A DNA stretch of 64,000 nt. Source: CAZJUP01 sp964549275 (GTDB lineage: Bacteria; Fidelibacterota; Marinisomatia; Marinisomatales; TCS55). Made by a program: the position numbers and the translations under genes. The notes below the pieces were generated by a model. It had not been told where the DNA came from. It made no database searches and worked only from the letters and a program-made list of their open reading frames with translations. The stretch lies in NCBI GenBank assembly GCA_964549275.1, contig CAZJUP010000001.1:1-64000 (forward strand), in the 5' to 3' direction. Shown here one piece after another: positions 13,111-22,236 of this stretch; position 1 is the stretch's first letter, and each line of letters opens with the position of its first letter.

Positions 13111-14235
13111 ATGCGGTTGTGGATTAAAACGCTTTTACGTAACAGTTTTTTTCAGGTTGGCGCTGGGATTCTTATCACCATGGTGTTGGGCGGCCTTGTC
13201 CTTCAATTGTTAGAGTCCGGAGACATTGCCAAAGGAGAAAATCCCTTTTGGTGGGCAATCGTCACGATGACGACGGTAGGTTACGGAGATTATTCCCCCA
13301 CTACGACCAGTGGCAGAATTTTTGCTATCATGATCATGTTTGCGGGAATTTCATTAATCTCTTTATTAACTGCGACTATTTCTTCAATATTTGTTGCGAA
13401 AAAAATTAGAGAGGGCAAAGGTTTGGAAAAAGTAGAACTGCAAAATCATATCATTCTGTGCGGATGGAATTCTGATGGGGAACAACTCCTTGAATCCCTG
13501 GAAAATTTGACTGGCGATCATAAAGGGGAAATGGTGTTAATCAATGATTTGGCTGAAGAAGAAATAAATCACTTAAAGAACCGGTATAGAGGTCTGAAAA
13601 TTAATTATGTTGTGGGAGATTTTACTCAAGAGGCAATTTTAAATAGGGCAAATTTAGAGGATGCTGATACAGTAATTATTATCCCAAACGAAACAGACCC
13701 GGATGTAGCCAGCGCAGATGAAAAAACAATTTTTGCGACACTTACGATTAAAAGTCTTGAACCTAATGTAAGGGTTGTTGCCTATTTAAATAACCGTGAT
13801 AACCTGACCCACATTAAGCGGGCAAATGCAGACGAGGTTGTGATTGGAGATGATTTCGGTGCCTATATCTTGGCGTCCCATGTTTTGGACCCGGGCATTC
13901 CACAGGCTGTAAATCGCTTATTAGACAGTCGGTCAAAATCCCGCATTAAACGTGTAGATATTCCAACAGAATTTGTAGGGAAATCCTATGATGAACTGTT
14001 TTCTTACTTCAAGGTGAAAAACGGATGGGTTTTAGTGGGTGTTTTTTCAGAGGAGGAAAATTTAGGAATCGGAGCAATTCTTTCTGCTGATTCTTCTTCT
14101 CTCGATGCGTTTATTGAACGAAAACTGAAAGAGGGAGGAATTTCACTGCAAGAAGAAAGTAAAATCAACATGACCATAAACCCGGACTCGAATTATGTGA
14201 TAAAAGACAGCGAACGGGCCATCATCATTCCTTGA
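13111..14235 (+). CDS. Two-TM potassium channel with cytoplasmic RCK (TrkA-N/TrkA-C) domains
   Basis: The 374-residue protein has transmembrane helices at about 14-34 and 68-95 flanking a pore helix and the K+ selectivity filter TVGYGD (55-60). A RCK/TrkA-N Rossmann domain (about 110-235, HIILCGWNSDG) and a TrkA-C-like domain (about 255-340) follow, as in MthK-type ligand-gated channels. The nucleotide-binding GxGxxG is changed to GWNSDG, so the ligand may not be NAD. Seven bases after its stop lies a separate cyclic-nucleotide-binding protein, suggesting they work together. Confidence 0.9.
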   Translation: MRLWIKTLLRNSFFQVGAGILITMVLGGLVLQLLESGDIAKGENPFWWAIVTMTTVGYGDYSPTTTSGRIFAIMIMFAGISLISLLTATISSIFVAKKIREGKGLEKVELQNHIILCGWNSDGEQLLESLENLTGDHKGEMVLINDLAEEEINHLKNRYRGLKINYVVGDFTQEAILNRANLEDADTVIIIPNETDPDVASADEKTIFATLTIKSLEPNVRVVAYLNNRDNLTHIKRANADEVVIGDDFGAYILASHVLDPGIPQAVNRLLDSRSKSRIKRVDIPTEFVGKSYDELFSYFKVKNGWVLVGVFSEEENLGIGAILSADSSSLDAFIERKLKEGGISLQEESKINMTINPDSNYVIKDSERAIIIP

Positions 14236-14242
14236 GGTTAAT

Positions 14243-14746
14243 ATGCAGCATGATCACTTAAGAAAATTCCAGGTTTTCACAGATTTATCCGATGGCGAAT
14301 TGAGCGCTTTTCATAAAGTTTTGAAGAATGTAGAAACTGCAGAAGGGGAACAGTTTATAACAGAAGGTGAAATAGGAGATTGCATTTATCTCCTTTTGGA
14401 AGGGGAGGTTGAAATTAATCAGGCTTTGACCTTGGCCATGAACAAGGATGGGGGAGACAATCGGGAAAAAGCCATTATAAAACTCACCAGTAAAATTCAT
14501 CCTCTATTTGGTGAAATGTCCATGTTTAACGAGGGCGACCGTAGAACAGCAAATGTTAAAGCACTTACAAAATGCAAATTAATTCGTATCGAAAAGCAGG
14601 ATTTATTTTCAATTTGTAATGCCCATCCAAAAATTGGGTATAAAGTAATGCGGAATTTGGGACGTATTATTTCAGGTAATTTGGTTAAGGCAAACCAAAA
14701 TGTATTGAAATTGACAACGGCATTCAGCTTAACATTAGACCGATAG
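14243..14746 (+). CDS. Stand-alone cyclic-nucleotide-binding domain protein
   Basis: This 167-residue protein consists almost entirely of a CRP/CNBD-type beta-roll (about 5-150): FITEGEIGDCIYLLLEGEVEI, PLFGEMSMFNEGDRRTANVKA. The phosphate-binding cassette GEMSMFNEGDRRTA keeps the Gly-Glu and an Arg-Arg-Thr-Ala end, consistent with cNMP binding. There is no DNA-binding HTH, so it is not a transcription factor. It may regulate the adjacent K+ channel as a separate subunit (inference). Confidence 0.85.
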   Translation: MQHDHLRKFQVFTDLSDGELSAFHKVLKNVETAEGEQFITEGEIGDCIYLLLEGEVEINQALTLAMNKDGGDNREKAIIKLTSKIHPLFGEMSMFNEGDRRTANVKALTKCKLIRIEKQDLFSICNAHPKIGYKVMRNLGRIISGNLVKANQNVLKLTTAFSLTLDR

Positions 14747-14767
14747 ATACAAACGGAACGGAATCAT

Positions 14768-17404
14768 ATGTCTGTACGGCAATTAGATAAAGTGTATAAT
14801 TGGGATACGGTAGAATCCCACTGGTATGATACTTGGCGAAAAGGTGGGTATTTTCATGGGGATGAACATTCGAAAAATCCGCCCTATACAATTGTTATAC
14901 CGCCACCAAATGTGACGGGGAAGCTCACCATGGGCCATGTGTTGAATAATACCATCCAGGATATTCTTATTCGAAAAGCACGGATGGAGGGAAAAAATGT
15001 CTGTTGGATTCCGGGAACGGATCACGCCTCCATTGCCACTGAAGCCAAAGTGGTAAAAATGCTTCAGGAGAAAGGCATTAAAAAAGAAGACTTGACCCGA
15101 GATGAATTTTTACATCATGCATGGGAATGGAAAGAAAAATATGGCGGAATCATTATTAAACAGTTGGAACGATTGGGATGTTCATGTGATTGGGATCGGG
15201 AGCGGTTTACAATGGACGAAGGATATACTCGAGCTGTATTGAAAGCCTTCGTCATGTTGTATGAAAAGGGACTAATTTACCGTGGACATCGTTTAGTGAA
15301 TTGGTGTCCGGAATCCAAGTCCGCCATTAGTGATGAAGAAGTGTTATATCGCGAAATTCGTGGAAAACTATGGCATTTTAGATATCCTTTGAAAAACTCA
15401 GAAGAATCAGTCATTGTGGCCACGACTCGTCCGGAAACGATGTTAGGGGATACAGCTGTTGCTGTTCATCCGGATGATGATAGATATAAACACCTTATTG
15501 GAGAGGTTATCATACTCCCCTTGGTTGGCCGAGAAATCCCGGTAATTGCCGATACTTTTGTTGACCCTGAATTTGGAACGGGTTGTGTTAAAGTAACTCC
15601 GGCTCATGACCCCAACGACTTCATGATAGGGGAACGCCATGGGCTGGAATTCATTAACATAATGAATGATGATGCTTCATTAAATGAAAATGTACCCGAA
15701 TCCTATCGTGGTTTTTCAAGGGAATTAGCCAGAAAACAGGTGGTAGCAGATTTAGATGCAGGAGGATATTTAGTTAAAATAGAGGACCATATTCACAACG
15801 TGGGATATTCAGAAAGAGGTCAGGTGCCAATTGAATCCTATCTCTCTGAACAGTGGTATCTAAAAATGGCTGAACTGGTAAAACCAGCAATGGATGCTGT
15901 AAATAATGGGGAGATAAGATTTCATCCGGAACACTGGGTTAAAACCTATAACCATTGGCTGAATAATATCAAAGATTGGTGTATCAGCCGCCAACTATGG
16001 TGGGGCCATCAAATCCCGGTTTGGACGCATAAAGAGAATCCAAAGAAAATTCATGTATCCGTAGATGGTCCAAAAGATCCCGAGAATTGGATTCAAGAGG
16101 ATGATGTTTTGGACACATGGGCTTCATCCTGGCTTTGGCCTTTTGCCGTACATACCTGGCCGGAAGAAGACCAAAATATGAAAACATTTTATCCCACAGA
16201 TACATTGGTAACCGGTCCGGATATTATATTTTTCTGGGTAGCGAGAATGATCATGTCCGGTATAGAGTTTATCGGAGATATTCCCTTTCGTGATGTGTAT
16301 TTTACATCCATTCTTCGGGACAATGAGGGCCGCAAATTCAGCAAATCTCTCGGAAATTCACCAGACCCGTTTGAACTCTTTGACCAATACGGAACCGATG
16401 CCGTACGGTTTGGTGTTATGCTCATGGCACCTCAAGGATTAGATGTTTTATTCTCTAACTCGAGATTAGAAGTGGGGCGGAATTTCATGAATAAGTTGTG
16501 GAATGCATCTCGATTTGTTCAGATGAATCTTGACGAAGGGGGCATCCCGGATTTTAACATAAAATCAGTTGAGATAGACCTTCCGGAAATGTGGATAATC
16601 AGTCGATTGAACCAAACAATTGAGACGGTAAACCGGCGGTTAGACCAGTTCCATTTTAATGAAGCGGCCAAAGCAATTTATGAATTTACTTGGAGCGATT
16701 TTTGTGATTGGTATATCGAAATCGCAAAAACACGGTTTCAGGGAGAAAACGAAGAGAAAGCAAATACTGCCCGAGCTGTAGCGGTCCATGTTTTAAAAGG
16801 AATTTTAAAACTGCTTCATCCTTATGCCCCATTCATTACAGAAGAATTATGGTCCCATTTCCGCCTTCCGGAAGAATCTGATTTAATCATCTCTCCCTGG
16901 CCTGAGGTTCACCATGAATTTAAAAGTGAAAATGCAGAATCTTCTCTGGATTTAATTAAAGAAATTGTGACATCCATTCGAACGATTCGGAGTCGGATGA
17001 ATGTTCCTCCGGCAAAACGGGCAGATTTGGTAATTCGAAATATTAATGGTCATGTCCAATTGATTGAAAATTATGCACCGATTATTAAATCACTGGCTAA
17101 CGTCCAAGGGATATCTTTGGGAAATGATATTGCAAAACCTGACCATTCCGCCACGAGCGTCGTGCAGGGTATGGAACTTTTTGTTCCCCTGGAAGGATTA
17201 ATCGATCTTGAAAAAGAACAGGAAAGATTGAATAAACGTATGGATGAATTAAATGGCCACCTTAATGGAATTCGAAAAAAACTTGGGAATAAAAATTTTA
17301 TTCAAAAAGCGCCTGAAAAAGTTGTGGAAAACGAACGGAAAAAACTTCGAGAAATGAATGAAGAATTTGAATTAGTAAAATCAAACCTTGAGATGTTATT
17401 ATGA
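14768..17404 (+). CDS. valS: Valyl-tRNA synthetase
   Basis: The 878-residue class I synthetase has the PPPNVTGKL signature (46-53), the KFSKSLGN version of the KMSKS loop, an editing (CP1) domain with TTRPETMLGDTAVAV and GTGCVKVTPAHDPND, an anticodon-binding domain (PYAPFITEELW) and a C-terminal coiled coil. The HIGH-type motif reads T-M-G-H (54-57), with Thr in place of the usual first His. The stop overlaps the ATG of the next gene (ATGA at 17401). Confidence 0.97.
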   Translation: MSVRQLDKVYNWDTVESHWYDTWRKGGYFHGDEHSKNPPYTIVIPPPNVTGKLTMGHVLNNTIQDILIRKARMEGKNVCWIPGTDHASIATEAKVVKMLQEKGIKKEDLTRDEFLHHAWEWKEKYGGIIIKQLERLGCSCDWDRERFTMDEGYTRAVLKAFVMLYEKGLIYRGHRLVNWCPESKSAISDEEVLYREIRGKLWHFRYPLKNSEESVIVATTRPETMLGDTAVAVHPDDDRYKHLIGEVIILPLVGREIPVIADTFVDPEFGTGCVKVTPAHDPNDFMIGERHGLEFINIMNDDASLNENVPESYRGFSRELARKQVVADLDAGGYLVKIEDHIHNVGYSERGQVPIESYLSEQWYLKMAELVKPAMDAVNNGEIRFHPEHWVKTYNHWLNNIKDWCISRQLWWGHQIPVWTHKENPKKIHVSVDGPKDPENWIQEDDVLDTWASSWLWPFAVHTWPEEDQNMKTFYPTDTLVTGPDIIFFWVARMIMSGIEFIGDIPFRDVYFTSILRDNEGRKFSKSLGNSPDPFELFDQYGTDAVRFGVMLMAPQGLDVLFSNSRLEVGRNFMNKLWNASRFVQMNLDEGGIPDFNIKSVEIDLPEMWIISRLNQTIETVNRRLDQFHFNEAAKAIYEFTWSDFCDWYIEIAKTRFQGENEEKANTARAVAVHVLKGILKLLHPYAPFITEELWSHFRLPEESDLIISPWPEVHHEFKSENAESSLDLIKEIVTSIRTIRSRMNVPPAKRADLVIRNINGHVQLIENYAPIIKSLANVQGISLGNDIAKPDHSATSVVQGMELFVPLEGLIDLEKEQERLNKRMDELNGHLNGIRKKLGNKNFIQKAPEKVVENERKKLREMNEEFELVKSNLEMLL

Positions 17405-18735
17405 GAAAATCACTGATTTTATTTTTAGGATTGTCCTTGGGGTTTGGACAATCTACCCATGCAACTCTAACCCTCTATAAGGATGGTTTTGCCTTAATTA
17501 AGCAACCGGTCGCCTGGCAGATAGAACAGGGGAATTCTACAATCCACTATGATTTACTTCCAACAGGAATTGTAGAAGATTCACCGTTTTTATCTCTGTC
17601 TGGTGCTACGGTGAGTATGCAGCGATATAATCGAAAACTCTTCAATTTCGATAGGTATTTGAGTGATTTTCTTGGGGAAAAAGTCTCTGTAAAGTTGATT
17701 AATGAAAAAGCTTTTAAAGGTAAGCTAATGGAAATAACTCCCGGTAATATTACTCTTCAGTGGAAACGGGAAGTTGCTTCAATATCTCGCAACAGAATTG
17801 AATATATTTCTGCACCGGGTTTGGTTGAAAATCCGACTTTGAAAAGGTCTTTATCCTGGAATGTGTATTCAAAAACCCCCCAGGGAATTAGAGGCGGCCT
17901 GATTTATTTATCGCGTGGATTCGATTGGGATGCCGTTTACCGGCTCATTTTAGACCCTGACAAAAACAACGCAGAACTAATTTCCGATGCAGTTGTTTCA
18001 AATTATACCAATTTAAACTTCTCCAAGCTTCGCCTACAGTTGGTTGAGGGACAGTTAAAAGGTCCATCAACTGGGGCTCCCCCAAGGCTTGAAATGATGA
18101 GGGTTGCTCAACATGCGGACCAAACCACTCCAAAAGAAAAGCAATTAGGAGATTATCATATTTATACCCTTAACGTGCCCTTATCACTCAATGGGGGAGA
18201 AAGTGTTACTACAAGGCTATACGATTCAAAAATGATATCCTTTGACAAAACATACCTTTTTGAAAATAACGAACGCAGCCAAAAACAGGAACCGTTAGCT
18301 GTTGAATATGTTATTGCCAATACAAAGAAAAACCAATTGGGTGTTCCTTTGCCTCAAGGGAAAATTCAACTGTTTCAGCAAACTTCTGATGGTCATATAG
18401 AATATGTGGGTGAAGATCACATGGGACAAGTACCAACAGGAGAATCTGCAATAATTGAATCCGGACGTGCATTTGATGTTATTGGAAAAAGGACAGTGCT
18501 GAATTATGATCGCCAAAGGAAAAGTGAAGAAGCTACAATCAGCCTTGAGATTAAAAATAATTTAATTAAAAACATCGACGTTCGAATCATCGAACATATT
18601 TTTGGAGATTGGGTAGTTCGAGACGCATCTGAAAATTATATAAAAAAAGATGCTTCAACAATTCACTTTCCTCTAAAGTTGAAACCAAATAAAAGCCAGA
18701 CCATAACCTATACATATAGAAAAGAGTGGCAGTAA
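17401..18735 (+). CDS. Exported DUF4139-like protein of unknown function
   Basis: This 444-residue protein begins with a signal peptide (about 1-20, ending LGFGQS). The N-terminal part (LTLYKDGFALIKQPVAW) and the beta-rich C-terminal half (NNLIKNIDVRIIEHIFGDW, PNKSQTITYTYR) resemble the DUF4139/mucoidy-inhibitor-like family. No catalytic residues are recognised. It is translationally coupled to valS, though a functional link is not evident. Confidence 0.75.
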   Translation: MRKSLILFLGLSLGFGQSTHATLTLYKDGFALIKQPVAWQIEQGNSTIHYDLLPTGIVEDSPFLSLSGATVSMQRYNRKLFNFDRYLSDFLGEKVSVKLINEKAFKGKLMEITPGNITLQWKREVASISRNRIEYISAPGLVENPTLKRSLSWNVYSKTPQGIRGGLIYLSRGFDWDAVYRLILDPDKNNAELISDAVVSNYTNLNFSKLRLQLVEGQLKGPSTGAPPRLEMMRVAQHADQTTPKEKQLGDYHIYTLNVPLSLNGGESVTTRLYDSKMISFDKTYLFENNERSQKQEPLAVEYVIANTKKNQLGVPLPQGKIQLFQQTSDGHIEYVGEDHMGQVPTGESAIIESGRAFDVIGKRTVLNYDRQRKSEEATISLEIKNNLIKNIDVRIIEHIFGDWVVRDASENYIKKDASTIHFPLKLKPNKSQTITYTYRKEWQ

Positions 18736-18802
18736 CTGAACAAAATATTGGGGGAAATGATTCTGTGCATGTTACTGGGATTGAAGAATAATAATCGCTT
18801 TA

Positions 18803-20881
18803 ATTAATACATTTCTTTTTTCATCTTTAAATACTCTTAAAGGAATTGGTCCTTCAAGAGCGGAGGCTTTGGGTTCCATCGGGATTGAAACCGTTGAAGA
18901 TTTACTACACTATTATCCACGTCGTCATTTAGATCGCACCACCCTCACACCTGTTTCAAAATTAAAAAAAGGAGGCTTAGTTACTATTGTGGGCAAAGTG
19001 GAAGCCTGTGGAATGCGGGAAGCAAGAAGACGAAAATTTTTCCAGGCAATTTTAACTGACGGAACCGGATTATTAACTCTAATCTGGTTTAATGGTACAA
19101 AATATATTCAGCAGGCAATAAAAACTGGAGATCGGTTGGCTGTGAATGGAAAGGTTGATTTTTATAATGGGTTTCAAATCGTTCATCCTGAATATGATAA
19201 GTTGAAACAAGATGAAGATCCGCTCAATACCGGTGCCATCATACCATTGTATCCCCAACCACAAGAACTCAAGAAAGTCAGGTTAGATAGCCGCGCTATC
19301 CGTAGAATTGTCAGGAATGTTTGTGAATCATTGGAAATAATTCCTGACCATTATCCCCAGGAAATTCTTCAAACTCATGAGTTGGTATCCTTAGATGAAG
19401 CGCTTCGCAATATTCATTTTGCAGATTCAGAAGACGATTTATTTAAAGCAGTTAAACGACTGAAATTTGATGAACATTTTTTTCTACAGCTTTTGATGGC
19501 TTTACGAAAAGATTCAATCCAGCGCGTTGGTACAAAGGCGTTAGATAAAATTGGGCCGCAGGTAAAATTGATTTCCGATAATTTACCTTTTGCACTGACT
19601 GAGGCTCAAAAAAGGGTATTGAAAGAGATTAGAAATGATATGGCACAGCCCTATTCTATGAATCGTCTTTTGCAAGGTGATGTGGGTTCGGGAAAAACAA
19701 TTATTGCTGTTCTTTCTGCTGCCATTGCCGTAGCCAATCACGTGCAAGTGGCTGTTATGGCACCAACAGAAATATTAGCTCATCAGCATTTTGAATCGTT
19801 TAAAAAACATGCAGACATATCCAAAATGGCTTGTGCAATATTGGTTGGGGGGACTCCGAAAAAAGAAAGAGATGGAATTTTAAGCGCTTTAAAGGAAGGG
19901 CGAATTGATATTATTGTAGGAACCCACGCTTTAATTCAAAAAGATGTTTTTTTCAAAAAATTGGGTCTATCTATCGTGGATGAACAGCATCGATTTGGAG
20001 TAGTGCAAAGAGGAGATCTTATGCTGAAAGGGTACAACCCTCATTTTCTGGCAATGACGGCTACCCCAATCCCCAGAACCTTAGCCATTACCTATCATGG
20101 AGATATGGATCTGTCTATAATCGATGAAATGCCAAAAGATCGAAAAAAAGTTATGACTAAAGTGGTGAATCCTGAACGCTTACAAAATGTATATGCTTTC
20201 ATTCAAGAGGAAGTTCAAGCAGGCAGAAATTGTATGGTGGTATATCCTTTGGTAGAAGAATCTGAAAAATCTGATTTGGCTGCTGCTGTTGAAGCACATA
20301 AAAATTTATCTGAAAATATTTTTCCTGAATTCAATGTAGGGCTAATTCACGGCAGAATGAAAAAGGAAGAAAAAGATGCCATCATGGATGCCTATGCCCG
20401 AAATGAAATCCACATTTTGGTTTCAACAACAGTCATTGAGGTAGGAATTGATATCCCCAACGCTACGGTAATGCTGATTGAACACGCAGACCGATTTGGG
20501 CTTACTCAACTTCACCAGTTGCGTGGTCGAGTAGGCCGAGGGAGTGAAAAAAGTTATTGTATACTGGTTCGAAGAAAGTATACCGAGCCATCGAGGAAGC
20601 GACTAGCAATAATGGAATCAACCACCGACGGGTTTAAAATATCTGATGAAGATTTAAAAATGAGGGGTCCCGGAGAATTCTATGGTATTCGTCAGAGCGG
20701 ATTTCTTCGGTATAAAATTGCTGATTTGGTCATGGATGGACCACTTATTCGTGAAGCGCGGAAAGCCGCTATAAACATAGTGGATAAAGATCCAAAACTA
20801 CAAGACTTAGCACATGAAAAAATGCGGACCCGATTTCTTAAGGGTTATGCGCAACATATGGAAACGGTCAATATCGGATAA
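18803..20881 (+). CDS. recG: ATP-dependent DNA helicase RecG
   Basis: Family alignment requires the LNTLKGIGPSRAEALG segment, which lies upstream of the first conventional start (TTG 18869). The frame is open back to 18785, but the only starts there are ATT, ATC or ATA. ATT 18803 gives 692 residues, the usual RecG length. The wedge/OB domain (about 60-160), Walker A GDVGSGKT, DEQHRFG and the TRG-type C-terminal helicase motifs (GRVGRG) are present. RecG remodels stalled replication forks and Holliday junctions. The start assignment is weak because no Shine-Dalgarno is seen; function is secure. Its stop overlaps the next ATG (TAATG at 20879). Confidence 0.9.
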   Translation: MNTFLFSSLNTLKGIGPSRAEALGSIGIETVEDLLHYYPRRHLDRTTLTPVSKLKKGGLVTIVGKVEACGMREARRRKFFQAILTDGTGLLTLIWFNGTKYIQQAIKTGDRLAVNGKVDFYNGFQIVHPEYDKLKQDEDPLNTGAIIPLYPQPQELKKVRLDSRAIRRIVRNVCESLEIIPDHYPQEILQTHELVSLDEALRNIHFADSEDDLFKAVKRLKFDEHFFLQLLMALRKDSIQRVGTKALDKIGPQVKLISDNLPFALTEAQKRVLKEIRNDMAQPYSMNRLLQGDVGSGKTIIAVLSAAIAVANHVQVAVMAPTEILAHQHFESFKKHADISKMACAILVGGTPKKERDGILSALKEGRIDIIVGTHALIQKDVFFKKLGLSIVDEQHRFGVVQRGDLMLKGYNPHFLAMTATPIPRTLAITYHGDMDLSIIDEMPKDRKKVMTKVVNPERLQNVYAFIQEEVQAGRNCMVVYPLVEESEKSDLAAAVEAHKNLSENIFPEFNVGLIHGRMKKEEKDAIMDAYARNEIHILVSTTVIEVGIDIPNATVMLIEHADRFGLTQLHQLRGRVGRGSEKSYCILVRRKYTEPSRKRLAIMESTTDGFKISDEDLKMRGPGEFYGIRQSGFLRYKIADLVMDGPLIREARKAAINIVDKDPKLQDLAHEKMRTRFLKGYAQHMETVNIG

Positions 20882-21771
20882 TGAATCCAGAAATGCCAAA
20901 CTGTCTCATTTGTAATGGTCCAATGGAAGAGGTGTTTTTGGTAAAGGACCATCTGGTGAGTCAGGAACTATTTCAAATCGTTGAGTGTTCCTCATGTCAA
21001 TTACGAATGACAAATCCAATTCCTCCTGAAGATAAAATCGGGGAATATTATGATTCAGATGATTACATTTCTCACGAAGAGCGTCCCAACGGCTTATTTG
21101 AGAAAGTTTATAGTGGTATTCGAGCGATAATGCTTTGTAGAAAAAAGCAAATCATTAAAAAATTATTCCCCGATAAAGTAGGTATTTTGCTAGATATTGG
21201 TTGTGGTGCAGGGCATTTTTTAAGTTCCATGGCTAAAAAGGGATGGCAAACAAGAGGAGTCGATGCTTCTTCTAGAGCCAGAGAACTGGCCCACAGGCAA
21301 TTTGGCCTTCAGGTAGATTCCCCTGCGATTTGGCTTAAAGCAGGCAATGAGTACGATATTATAACAGCATGGCATAGTTTGGAACACGTTCACTATCCGG
21401 AAATATATTTTCAAAAAATTAACGCCAGTTTAAAACCGGAAGGTTGGCTTGTGGTTGCTGTTCCAAATTATCAATCAACTGACGGTGATCATTATAAATC
21501 GAATTGGGCTGCTTATGATGTTCCCCGTCACCTTTACCATTTTTCGGTTCCTGCTTTTGGGAAAATTACGAATGAGAACGGATTTGAAATTCAAGGAATA
21601 AAAAGATTGCCGTTTGATGCATTTTATGTCTCTTTGCTTAGTGAAAAACAATCGAAGGGAAAAATGATAAACGGTTTAGGGTATGGAATGAAATCATGGT
21701 TAGAAAGTATTTTCAATAAAAGAAAATGCAGTTCATTGATTTATATTTTGAAAAAGAAAACTATCATTTAA
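20881..21771 (+). CDS. SAM-dependent methyltransferase with N-terminal zinc ribbon
   Basis: The 296-residue protein has an N-terminal four-Cys knuckle (Cys8, Cys11, Cys36, Cys39) and then a class I methyltransferase fold with LLDIGCGAGHFLSSM (motif I) and an acidic GVDAS second motif. HSLEHV and an RHLYHF segment are typical of the methyltransferase-23 family, which often acts on sugars or lipids. The substrate is unknown. It overlaps the recG stop by one base. Confidence 0.8.
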   Translation: MNPEMPNCLICNGPMEEVFLVKDHLVSQELFQIVECSSCQLRMTNPIPPEDKIGEYYDSDDYISHEERPNGLFEKVYSGIRAIMLCRKKQIIKKLFPDKVGILLDIGCGAGHFLSSMAKKGWQTRGVDASSRARELAHRQFGLQVDSPAIWLKAGNEYDIITAWHSLEHVHYPEIYFQKINASLKPEGWLVVAVPNYQSTDGDHYKSNWAAYDVPRHLYHFSVPAFGKITNENGFEIQGIKRLPFDAFYVSLLSEKQSKGKMINGLGYGMKSWLESIFNKRKCSSLIYILKKKTII

Positions 21772-21861
21772 CCTATGGGCGTTTTCCCCTAAATTCCCTC
21801 GCTATTTTGTCTGAAACTTCGTTTCGTTTCTATCGTTAACAAACAAATCTGAAGAGAAAAA

Positions 21862-22236
21862 ATGTCACAAGAAAATCAATTTACAGAACAACAATTATTT
21901 GACCAGCTCATTTCATCTTTGGTACACAGCACTTGGGTATTTCTCGGAAAAATTAAAAATCCGGTTAGTGATTCTTTAGAGAGGGATTTAACTCAGGCTT
22001 CTGTACAAATCGATATGCTTAATATGCTTTACAAGCGGATGAAAGAAAACTTAACAGAAAATGAAGACCAATATCTCTCTCATTTGATTAGTGAACTCAA
22101 GATGAATTTTGTAGAAGAAAAAAATAAAGCGGATGATGGTCAGGATTCCTCTGAAAAACATGAAAAAAAACCTGAGGAAGAAACGACTAATGATACAGAA
22201 GCAGAAGAGACTAATAGAGAAGAGGAAAAAAGTTGA
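21862..22236 (+). CDS. DUF1844-like small protein with acidic tail
   Basis: This 124-residue protein has an N-terminal helical region (FDQLISSLVHSTWVFLGKI, then a helical hairpin to about residue 85) resembling DUF1844. A low-complexity Glu/Lys/Asp-rich tail (about 90-124) follows. Function is unknown. Its stop overlaps the TTG start of the DUF2723 gene. Confidence 0.7.
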   Translation: MSQENQFTEQQLFDQLISSLVHSTWVFLGKIKNPVSDSLERDLTQASVQIDMLNMLYKRMKENLTENEDQYLSHLISELKMNFVEEKNKADDGQDSSEKHEKKPEEETTNDTEAEETNREEEKS

